Source of the DNA: JAGLTN01 sp023135255
Lineage (GTDB): Bacteria; Planctomycetota; Phycisphaerae; Sedimentisphaerales; Anaerobacaceae
NCBI GenBank assembly: GCA_030639495.1
Contig: DAOWCP010000088.1
Coordinates: forward strand, 1 to 9,735
Direction: 5' to 3'
DNA length: 9,735 bases
The notes under the pieces are model-generated. The model saw only the letters and a program-made list of their open reading frames with translations. It was not told the DNA's origin and ran no database searches. The position numbers and the translations under genes were made by a program. Shown here piece by piece: positions 1 to 7,300 of this stretch. The first letter of the stretch is position 1; each line of letters starts with the position of its first letter.

Positions 1-2075
1 GGTTTTGAATTCAGTTGATTGACTAATTCAGCCAAATCGGCAATGTCTTTATCAAAGCTCAAAACCAACTCAAAGTTTGCACTGCCCTGATCACACACAG
101 CCCTTTCCGGGCACTTAGTGGGATCTGCAGGATCATGATGGGCGGTATATGGACTTCTTATCAACGTCAAAGCTATTTTGCCATCATCAACACTGCCGGA
201 AAAGACATCCGGACAAAGAACCGTAAATTCACCATCTAAACACTTAACCCCGATGCCGCCAGCAAGCGGATACTCTCTACCATCAATCGCCCTGTTTAAA
301 ATCCCTCCGCTAACCACATCACTTCTGCCTGTTATTTTTGAAGGAGCTTTCATTGTTAATCTCAATAACTGACGGCTCTGCGCCCAGACAACGGAAAACT
401 TCAATCGCAAAGCCGATTCATCTTTTAAAAGACTTGCTGTGCAAAAAATCCGTGACTTATCAAATTCTGAGCTTAGCCTTAAAGCTTTTCTTATTGGTCC
501 TGCTTCGGCAGTTTCAGCCGATTGAAAATCGAAGCTCCCCAACTTCTCTCCATCGAAGCAATCTTTATTGTGAGTCCATGTATCAGTCGGATCATCGATT
601 ATCTCAAAACTAAACCGCCAGCCGTTAACTACCATCGCCCCTTGTGATAAACCCGCCGATACCCAATCATTTTCAAGCTTAATTACTGTCTGCTTCTTAA
701 CCGCTTTTTTAATACCGATAGCAGCGCCTTTAGTTTCAACAAGTTTTAAAATGCGATAGCTCCTGGCGTCTGTTTTCACTTTGAAAAGCAATCTGACAAG
801 CCCATCAATAAACCCATCGGCGGCAATTTTCTGAAACTGAACCTGCCCACCTTGTTCATCGAACAGCTCTATCTTAGTTTGCCCCCTGAACTGCAGCCAA
901 GGCTCATGCTCCACGTAGCCCTGGAAATTATAATCAGCAGGGTTTAATACCACTATCTTATGTATTTCTGGTTCAGTTTGGTCGCGAAATGCCATGCGGG
1001 TAACAACAGTAGTCAAAAGCTCAGCCTGGGCTTTAGCAGAATTTACCTGACTTGCAGCAAGAAGATTATCTTCCGCTAAACATGTTCCACCCGCAATATC
1101 GTGGAACTGATTAAATAACACCCCTTGCCATGCCTGGGCAAGTTTAACATCAAAATCTGCCGGCACAAATTCTCCAAGCATTTTTTTAACACTCTCAGCC
1201 TGAACAACCTTAGCCTCGGCCTTTCGCATCGCTGTTTTTATCTGCCTTTCTACACTATAACAGCCTATCGAATGATACTGCAATTCGCCTTTAACAACTG
1301 GCAATTTGTCTATATCATCAGCAACCGCATCAAAAAATGCACGCGGATGGCTTATAACCAACTGAGTATCTTTAATCGTATTCTTGTTTTTTAATATCCA
1401 TTCGATCTGTGTTTTCGTAGGCCCGCCGCCATGGTCGCCCACACCAAAAAAGCACATCGTATGCTCAACATCTTCCGGCATATCCGCTAATGATTTTTCG
1501 ATGTGTTCGTCTATCTCGACCGCCCCTTCTAAAGTCAGATACCCATCGCTGATCCGAAAAGCTGTAACCTCATGTCCATCCGGACTTTGCCACCTAAAAA
1601 GATTCGCGGGCAATTTCTTTTCATCTTCCGTAGGCCTCATAAAAACATAGCTGTCGATCCCTGCCTCTGCCATAAATCTCGGCAAATATGCGCAGTGACC
1701 AAAAGAATCTATGTTGTAACCCACCGTTGAAAGCACAGCGAATTTATCTTTGAAATACCGCTGACCAAACTCAAACTGCTTTTTAAAAGATTCTTCACTG
1801 GGTAAATTGCAATCAGGCTCAACAACACTCGGCCCAACGAGCTGCCACCTGCCTGCTTCGACGAAAGTTTTTACTCTCTCAAACAACTGGCTGTCTATTG
1901 CTTCAACCTGCTCGTGAAACCAGCTTGTGCTGGAAGTAAATATAAAATCCGGATACTCGTCAAGCCTGTCACAAGCACTTCTGGCTGTGGCTAAAACAGC
2001 GTCGATCCCGTCGATCCTGCTCCAAAGCCAAACCGGATCCAGATGAGCATTGCCTATCATGTGCACAGTTTTCAT
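1..2075 (-). CDS. Alpha-mannosidase, glycoside hydrolase family 38 (C-terminus cut by window edge)
   Basis: The minus frame reads without a stop from ATG at 2075-2073 to the window edge, giving 691 visible residues. The N-terminus carries the GH38 metal-binding motif H11-L-D13-P-V-W-L-W. The expected nucleophile is D123 in N-I-D-S-F-G-H. The family motif G-V-G-D214-H215-G-G-G-P-T follows, and H325-D326 lies in L-F-N-Q-F-H-D, matching the third metal ligand region. A helical middle domain spans about 268-345, and a beta-rich C-terminal region runs from about 395, containing R640-S-P-Y-T-A-H-H-D-P, typical of GH38 C-termini. Family members hydrolyse alpha-mannosides with a divalent metal, usually zinc. 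Bacterial members run to roughly 800-1000 residues, so part of the C-terminal domain is missing here. No signal peptide is visible, so a cytoplasmic role on imported manno-oligosaccharides is likely. An AGGAT ribosome site (2082-2086 on plus) sits 6 nt before the start. Linkage specificity cannot be read from the sequence. Confidence 0.95.
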   Translation of the reverse strand, partial: MKTVHMIGNAHLDPVWLWSRIDGIDAVLATARSACDRLDEYPDFIFTSSTSWFHEQVEAIDSQLFERVKTFVEAGRWQLVGPSVVEPDCNLPSEESFKKQFEFGQRYFKDKFAVLSTVGYNIDSFGHCAYLPRFMAEAGIDSYVFMRPTEDEKKLPANLFRWQSPDGHEVTAFRISDGYLTLEGAVEIDEHIEKSLADMPEDVEHTMCFFGVGDHGGGPTKTQIEWILKNKNTIKDTQLVISHPRAFFDAVADDIDKLPVVKGELQYHSIGCYSVERQIKTAMRKAEAKVVQAESVKKMLGEFVPADFDVKLAQAWQGVLFNQFHDIAGGTCLAEDNLLAASQVNSAKAQAELLTTVVTRMAFRDQTEPEIHKIVVLNPADYNFQGYVEHEPWLQFRGQTKIELFDEQGGQVQFQKIAADGFIDGLVRLLFKVKTDARSYRILKLVETKGAAIGIKKAVKKQTVIKLENDWVSAGLSQGAMVVNGWRFSFEIIDDPTDTWTHNKDCFDGEKLGSFDFQSAETAEAGPIRKALRLSSEFDKSRIFCTASLLKDESALRLKFSVVWAQSRQLLRLTMKAPSKITGRSDVVSGGILNRAIDGREYPLAGGIGVKCLDGEFTVLCPDVFSGSVDDGKIALTLIRSPYTAHHDPADPTKCPERAVCDQGSANFELVLSFDKDIADLAELVNQLNSK

Positions 2076-2123
2076 AAAATTATCCTGAAATAAAAACTTA
2101 TAACAATCTTGTCAATGGGCATA

Positions 2124-2132
2124 ATTATAGCA
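2124..2132 (-). promoter_or_regulatory. Extended -10 promoter candidate for the alpha-mannosidase
   Basis: Read on the minus strand this is TGCTATAAT, a perfect TATAAT preceded by the extended -10 dinucleotide TG. The -35 position 17 bp upstream holds only a weak match (CAGGCA). Transcription would start near 2117 and leave a leader of about 40 nt containing the AGGAT ribosome site. A perfect TTGACA also lies further downstream on the minus strand (2111-2116 region), but no good -10 follows it. Confidence 0.5.
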
Positions 2133-2191
2133 TTTTTTATAAAATTGCCTGTATTTTTTTATTTATAAACAGCTTATCGAAGCAGATTTAT

Positions 2192-2219
2192 TTGTCATTT
2201 ATAATTCATACTGTATAAT
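2192..2219 (+). promoter_or_regulatory. Sigma-70-type promoter for the precorrin-2 dehydrogenase gene
   Basis: TTGTCA (2192-2197) and TATAAT (2214-2219) are separated by 16 bp. The gene's ATG begins at 2227, only 7 nt after the -10 box, so transcription would start at or beside the start codon. No convincing ribosome site precedes the ATG, only GAG at 2221-2223 region, too close to serve well. A second TATAAT at 2200-2205 lacks a matching -35 but would give a leader of about 14 nt. Confidence 0.55.
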
Positions 2220-2226
2220 TGAGTGC

Positions 2227-2865
2227 ATGGGACGATATGCAATTTTTCTTAAGCTTCAGGGCCGAAGAGTGGTCGTTGTAGGAGGCGGCAAAGTCGCAAG
2301 ACGAAAAACCGAGTCTCTCCTCGAAGCCGGTGCAAGGCTTGTAATAGTAGCCGACAGAATTGATTCGATGTTTGAAAGTCTTTGCCAGGGTGAAAATGTA
2401 GAAATAATCAAATCGAAATACTCTAAGGATTACCTCAACTGCTCAGCTTTGGTAATAGCCGCCACCAATGATCATCAGCTCAACCAGCAGATATACAAAG
2501 ATTGTCAGCAGCTTGAAATACTTTGCAATGTAGTCGACGAGCCTCAGCTTTGCGATTTTTATGTTCCTGCTATGGTAAAAAGAGGCGACCTTCAGATAGC
2601 AATAGGAACCGCAGGCTCATGCCCTGCTTATTCCGGGCATATACGCAAAATCATCGAGGAAGTTATCACCGAAGAACACGGACAATTTCTTGACCAGTTA
2701 AAATGTGCAAGACAGCGAGTCATTGAAAAAATAGATGATGCAGATTTACGCAAAGCGTTATTAGGCAAACTGGTAAGCGAAGAATCTTTCGAATATTATA
2801 AACAAAACGGCTCAACTGAATGGAACAGCCGAGCCGATCAAATTATTAAAGACAAGCAAGTCTAA
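2227..2865 (+). CDS. Precorrin-2 dehydrogenase / sirohydrochlorin ferrochelatase-type protein (stand-alone CysG N-terminal domain)
   Basis: This 212-residue protein matches the NAD-dependent dehydrogenase half of siroheme synthase (the SirC/Met8p/CysG-B family). It oxidises precorrin-2 to sirohydrochlorin in the cytoplasm. Some family members also insert iron to make siroheme. The N-terminus has the Rossmann motif V-V-V-G-G-G-K-V-A-R-R-K (residues 16-27), followed by A-A-T-N-D at 78-82 and N101-V-V-D104-E-P. D104 corresponds to the catalytic aspartate known in this family. The later loop is I-G-T-A-G-S-C-P-A (126-134), in place of the S-S-G-G-T-S-P type loop of CysG, with Thr at the position where CysG has the well-known Ser128. 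A helical tail follows from about 140. There is no fused uroporphyrinogen-III methyltransferase domain, so that enzyme must be encoded elsewhere. The gene stands alone, converging on rplU. SirC without ferrochelatase activity is equally possible. Confidence 0.9.
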   Translation: MGRYAIFLKLQGRRVVVVGGGKVARRKTESLLEAGARLVIVADRIDSMFESLCQGENVEIIKSKYSKDYLNCSALVIAATNDHQLNQQIYKDCQQLEILCNVVDEPQLCDFYVPAMVKRGDLQIAIGTAGSCPAYSGHIRKIIEEVITEEHGQFLDQLKCARQRVIEKIDDADLRKALLGKLVSEESFEYYKQNGSTEWNSRADQIIKDKQV

Positions 2866-3195
2866 TCAAGCTTCGATCTTATCGATCGTAACCTGCAAAT
2901 ATTTCTGACGATGTCCAATTCTTCTTCTGCTGTCTTTTCTTCTGCGAAAGTGCATCGGGTAAAGCTTTGGACCTTTAACAACAGCATCTTCAGCTGTAGT
3001 CTTAAAAGATGCGATAACCTTTGCGCCATCAAGATAAGGGGTGCCGATCTTTACATCTTTGCCGTCACTTACGAACAGAACCTTATCAAACTCGATATTT
3101 GTAGCCCCTGCTTCAACTTCTGTAAGTTCGATCTCGATACAATCGCCGTCAGTTACTTTATATTGTTTTCCACCTTGTTCAATTACTGCGTACAT
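2866..3195 (-). CDS. rplU: 50S ribosomal protein L21
   Basis: The 109-residue product starts M-Y-A-V-I-E-Q-G-G-K-Q-Y-K-V, the hallmark L21 N-terminus, and ends with the basic segment H-F-R-R-R-K-D-S-R-R-R-I-G-H-R-Q near residues 82-97, which contacts 23S rRNA. Length is normal for the family (about 100-105 residues). The start at 3195 is supported by GGAG (3204-3207 on plus) 8 nt upstream. The frame stays open further upstream to about 3420, but that extension runs into the neighbouring aminotransferase and has no L21 homology. In most bacteria rplU is followed directly by rpmA (L27). Here the next gene downstream is the siroheme gene on the opposite strand, and the two stop codons (2863-2865 plus, 2866-2868 minus) touch. 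No terminator hairpin fits between them. Confidence 0.97.
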   Translation of the reverse strand: MYAVIEQGGKQYKVTDGDCIEIELTEVEAGATNIEFDKVLFVSDGKDVKIGTPYLDGAKVIASFKTTAEDAVVKGPKLYPMHFRRRKDSRRRIGHRQKYLQVTIDKIEA

Positions 3196-3217
3196 TTCTA
3201 AAACTCCATAAGGTTTT

Positions 3218-3283
3218 ATATCTGATTGAAAGCTGGACACTCTAATATTTTTTTTCTCCTTTGTAAAGCAAATTATCAGATAT
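3218..3283. repeat. 9-bp inverted repeat flanking the putative rplU promoter
   Basis: ATATCTGAT at 3218-3226 is exactly complementary in inverted order to ATCAGATAT at 3275-3283, with 48 bp between them. The arms bracket the candidate rplU promoter within the rplU/aminotransferase divergent region. They could be paired operator half-sites, a long-range leader stem, or coincidence in AT-rich DNA. Confidence 0.35.
3239..3267 (-). promoter_or_regulatory. Possible promoter of rplU
   Basis: On the minus strand TTTACA (plus 3262-3267) and TAGAGT (plus 3239-3244) are 17 bp apart, matching the consensus at 5 of 6 and 4 of 6 positions. An alternative pairing is TTGCTT (plus 3266-3271) with TATTAG (plus 3242-3247) at 18 bp. 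Either would give a leader of roughly 35-45 nt ahead of the GGAG ribosome site. Confidence 0.35.
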
Positions 3284-3355
3284 TTTTCTACCATCTTGGC
3301 AAAGGAGTCGTTATATTTAAAAAACCCGTGTTTTTTAACGATTTTGACGTATTTC

Positions 3356-3360
3356 AGGAG
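3356..3360 (+). promoter_or_regulatory. Ribosome binding site that fixes the aminotransferase start
   Basis: AGGAG lies 7 nt before ATG 3368-3370. It decides against an upstream in-frame TTG at 3296, whose extra 24 residues have no family resemblance. Confidence 0.8.
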
Positions 3361-3367
3361 TAATTTT

Positions 3368-4201
3368 ATGCATGTAACGATGGTTGACGACAAGATCGTT
3401 GCTGCCGAAGAACTTGACAAAGCATATTTCGACAGGGCGATGTTTTTTGGAGATGGTGTTTATGAAGTCATCAGAAGTTATGATGGTAAAATTTTTGCCT
3501 TGGATGACCACATATTAAGATTCTCAAACAGCCTCGAAGCTATCGGCATAACAGCAATCACCGCAGAACAAGTACGGAAAAGAGTGCTTAAAGCCTTTGA
3601 AACAGCCAACTTAGCTGATGCGAAAATTTATTTCCACGTCACAAGAGGCTCATGCCCACGCAAACACGAGTGGAACAATAACTTAAAGCCAAATTTTTTT
3701 CTGACGGTTGATAAGCTCCGCGACATTACAGAGCTTAAAAACAATGGGATCGCAGTATCAACTTATCCAGACCTCCGGTGGAAAAGATGCGACATAAAAT
3801 CTCTAAACCTCCTTGCAAATGTCATGGCAAAACATGATGCCGTCAAAAAAGGCTGTCAGGAAGCTATATTAGTGGATGATAAAGGCCTTATTACAGAAGG
3901 CGCGGGCTCTGCATTTTTCGCAATTTTCGGAAAAGAAATCCATGTTCCACCTCTGGGTCGTGAAATTCTGCCCTCAGTAACAAGAAAATACGTCCTCAAA
4001 GCAGCCTATAATATCTCCATGAAAACAATCCAAAAACAATTTACGCCCACCCAGGCTGCCCAGGCAGATGAGCTGTTTATCGCAGTAACCACAAAAGATA
4101 TCGTACCGGTTGTAAAATTTGACAGCCAAACTATCAAACAGGGATCTCCAGGTCAATATACCAAGCTGCTTATCGAAAAATTCAAGGTTTTCACAAAATA
4201 A
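3368..4201 (+). CDS. Class IV PLP aminotransferase, probable D-amino-acid transaminase
   Basis: This cytoplasmic 277-residue protein matches D-amino-acid transaminases (EC 2.6.1.21; Bacillus enzymes are about 280 residues). They transfer amino groups between D-alanine and 2-oxo acids, giving D-glutamate for peptidoglycan. Visible family features are F-G-D-G-V-Y32-E-V (27-34), T-R-G-S-C-P-R98-K-H100 (92-100), the PLP-binding lysine K144 in D-I-K-S-L-N-L-L, E177 in L-I-T-E-G, and I-L-P-S-V-T-R (200-206). Arg98 and His100 fall at the same numbers as the substrate-carboxylate residues of the Bacillus enzyme, which favours this assignment over branched-chain aminotransferase (IlvE) or aminodeoxychorismate lyase (PabC). 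Those relatives remain possible. The gene is divergent from rplU with 172 bp between starts and looks monocistronic. The following gene has its own promoter. Confidence 0.85.
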   Translation: MHVTMVDDKIVAAEELDKAYFDRAMFFGDGVYEVIRSYDGKIFALDDHILRFSNSLEAIGITAITAEQVRKRVLKAFETANLADAKIYFHVTRGSCPRKHEWNNNLKPNFFLTVDKLRDITELKNNGIAVSTYPDLRWKRCDIKSLNLLANVMAKHDAVKKGCQEAILVDDKGLITEGAGSAFFAIFGKEIHVPPLGREILPSVTRKYVLKAAYNISMKTIQKQFTPTQAAQADELFIAVTTKDIVPVVKFDSQTIKQGSPGQYTKLLIEKFKVFTK

Positions 4202-4234
4202 CCGTTTTCGACACCCTTTCCGGTATTTATATCG

Positions 4235-4263
4235 TTGATTTTCAGACCTTATTATGTTAAAAT
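4235..4263 (+). promoter_or_regulatory. Sigma-70-type promoter for the CotH-domain gene
   Basis: TTGATT (4235-4240) and TAAAAT (4258-4263) are 17 bp apart, with an extended -10 TG at 4255-4256. Transcription would start near 4270 and leave a leader of about 105 nt containing the tandem repeat. GTTAAA (4256-4261) and TTTAAC (4280-4285) form a short inverted repeat over the -10 and start site, which may be an operator but is too short to trust. Confidence 0.5.
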
Positions 4264-4285
4264 GACAAAGATGGTTTAGTTTAAC

Positions 4286-4324
4286 TTAGGGTGTTTTTGT
4301 GATTTTAGGGTGTTTTTTGTGATT
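4286..4324 (+). repeat. Two-copy tandem repeat in the leader of the CotH-domain gene
   Basis: TTAGGGTGTTTTTGTGATT (4286-4304) is followed immediately by TTAGGGTGTTTTTTGTGATT (4305-4324). The copies differ only by one T in the T-run. They lie between the predicted transcription start and the ribosome site. Function unknown. Confidence 0.8.
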
Positions 4325-4374
4325 TGAGCAATAACAGTTCTGTTGATACTCTGTTTGATGAAAGGGGCTTTTAA

Positions 4375-7300
4375 ATGTCTAATAATGCAAAGGTGTTGAT
4401 TCTATATGTTTTCCTGGTTTTATTATATTTATCAAGTATCTCATTTTCCGCAACATATCCTCTTGGAGACCTTGATTATGATGCAACAATTGACTTTGAC
4501 GACCTTGCATTTTTAGCCGAACAATGGCTCAATCCCGGCTGTAGTGAGCAGGGACTAATCAGCAGGTGGCAGTTTGATGAAAACGCTGGAATAACAGCCT
4601 ACGATTCAGCAGGAATTAATGATTCTATAATAAACGATGCGACGTGGACTTCAGGCAAAATTGGCTCAGCTCTTAATTTCGATGGCAGCAATGATTATGT
4701 TGATATTCCTGACTTTGACCTGACTGGAAACTGGACAATAAGCTTCTGGATAAAATGCATGTCTCTTTCCAGCGAAGCAACCATTATGCTCATGGGTGAT
4801 CACGACGATGCGGACAATTTTTTTTACATGATTGACGGCGTCCGGGCACGATTCGAAAACTCTTCAGGTACGAATGTTTCCTGGGAGACAGATACAGACT
4901 TTTATAATAAGTGGAGATTTGTTACTCTCGTAGCAACTACCACCACAGTCGAGCTATACCTGGACGGTATCTCACAGGGAGCTCAATCTATTACTCCAAC
5001 ATTTAAGCTTTATCGTATTGGCACGGGATACAGCACCAGAAGCAAAGACTTTAAAGGCCTGATTGATGACTTCCGTCTTTTTGACCAGGCACTAACGCCG
5101 CAGCAGATCAGCCTGCTGGCAAGAATAAATTCAGCTTTCTTTGGTTGCGCAGATGTTGATGGTTCAGGTATTATAGACATGATCGACTTTTCTTTGATGG
5201 CTAATAACTGGCAGAAAACTTTTGGTCCGGTAGTGATCAATGAAGTCATGTCAGACAACGACAAACTCGTTTTCGATGACATTGGAGCTGACCCGGATTG
5301 GATCGAGCTTTATAACCCGACAGATGAATCCGTAAATGTAGCGGGTATGTATTTATCTGATTCATCAGTAACCTGGCAAATACCCTCTACATGTCCGGCT
5401 TTAACAACAATTGATGCTCACGGTTATCTGCTTATCTGGGCTGATGATACGCCGACCAATGGTTGCCTGCATACTAATTTTGCTATAAGCTCCTCAGGTG
5501 AAGATTTAACCCTCATTGATACTGATGGAACAACTGTACTTGATAGTATAAGCGTACCTGCTTTGGAAACAAACGTATCATTTGGTCGCTTCCCTGATAT
5601 GAGCGACAACTGGAGCCTGTTCGACGCACCGACAGCAGGTGGTACAAATGGCGTTGGATTCACAGCCATAGTAGAAAAACCAAGGATCATAACAGATGGC
5701 GGAGTCTTTACTAATGCAAGACAAATTGAGCTTGTCAACCAGGCACCGGGTGCAGTTGTTCACTACACTATTAACGGCTCAATACCAACGCAGTTGTCTG
5801 ATGTCTATACAGGCCCAGTTACCATAAACAACACTACAAGATTCCGTGCAAGAGCATATGTTGACGGCATGATACCTTCTGATATTGCAGGTGAATGTTT
5901 CATTGAAATAAATCCGTCAATAGCAAACTTCAATTCTAACCTGCCTATCGTAATTATTGCTACATTTGGCACCTCTATCAGACCGCCGGGAGACGATTAT
6001 GATTTTATTTACGCTGCTTCGATCTTCATCGACACTAACGATACAGGCAGAGCAACTATTACCGATGGGCCGGATTATTGCGGCAACGCGGGAATACAAA
6101 GAAGAGGGCAAACCTCTGACGCATTTGCTAAAAAACAATACAAATTCGAAACATGGGATGAAGCTAATCAGGACAAAGATGTATCACTGCTGAATTTCCC
6201 AAAAGAATCAGACTGGATATTCTATGGGCCGGAATCTGACAGAACTTTGATGAGGAATTATCTCACATACAAATGGAGCAATGATATCGGTCAATACGCA
6301 GTAAAGACACGGTTTGTTGAGGTCTTTGTAAATTCAAACGGAAACGTAGGTGACAGTTCTCTCGATTACAAAGGTGTCTATGTCTTTATGCAGAAAATAA
6401 AGCGAGGAGATGAAGCAGTAGACGTAACTAAACTCGAACGCGGTGATAACACAGAACCGGAAGTTACCGGCGGATATATTATTAAAACCGATAAAGGTGA
6501 TGTTGATTTCTGGACCAGCAGATATGGTGTGAACATTACATACGTCTATCCGGATACCGATATTATTACCGCTGACCAGAAAAATTATGTTATGGACTAT
6601 TTGAGCGATTTCGAATCGACACTAAACAGTTCAGGCTTTGATGATCCCGTTAATGGCTACGCTAAATACGTTGATATCGATGCCTTCGTCGACCATTACA
6701 TAATTGCTGAATGGAGTGAAAATGTAGACGCTCTTGTGATGAGTACTTATATGTACAAGGATCGCGGCAGTAAATTAAAAATGGGTCCGGTTTGGGATTT
6801 TAACTTTGCGCTTGGAAACGGAAAAGGTGGAGTCGATGGATATCAATGGTATCCGCTTGAACATCAAAGATTCTACGAGGCAAGATGGTGGGGCAGATTA
6901 CGTCAGGACCCGGAGTTTATGCTCAAATATGGCGACAGATGGTTCAAACTCAGAAAGGGTGTCTTCTCAACAGCAAATATATGTGCCGATATCGATGAAA
7001 CGGCAGCGTTTCTCGATGAAGCAAAAACCAGAAACTTTACCAGGTGGAACATACTCGGCGCCAGCGGCTGGGCATTCCTTTATGACTCATATCTTTACCC
7101 AACCTATGCCCACGAGATTCAGTATTTCAAAGACTGGGCCACGGACAGATTCAATTGGCTCGATTACGAACTTCAGCGTGAATGCAGCCTGAGACCGCCA
7201 ACCCCGGATAAAGATAGTGGCTCCGTAAACGCAGGCGAAACTGTTCAGATTCAGTCGGCACCTTCTCTTGTTGAAAATTTAATTTTCAATAACAGCGTTA

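Noticed and set aside
178..1650. Several plus-strand open frames (178-372, 338-613, 1125-1394, 1384-1650)
   Set aside because: All lie antisense to the unbroken alpha-mannosidase frame, which has full family motifs. Their translations show no recognisable domain and they lack ribosome sites.
2911..3201. 96-residue plus-strand open frame
   Set aside because: It is fully antisense to rplU and shows no domain.
3296..3367. Upstream TTG start for the aminotransferase
   Set aside because: It adds 24 residues not matching the family, and AGGAG at 3356-3360 clearly serves ATG 3368.
3196..3420. N-terminal extension of L21 to a 184-residue protein
   Set aside because: The extra residues overlap the start of the aminotransferase and have no L21 similarity. 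The start at 3195 has GGAG at the right distance and gives the normal family length.
4202..4226. Possible terminator after the aminotransferase
   Set aside because: ACCG and CGGT could pair, but the stem is only about 4 bp with a long loop and no T-tract directly following.
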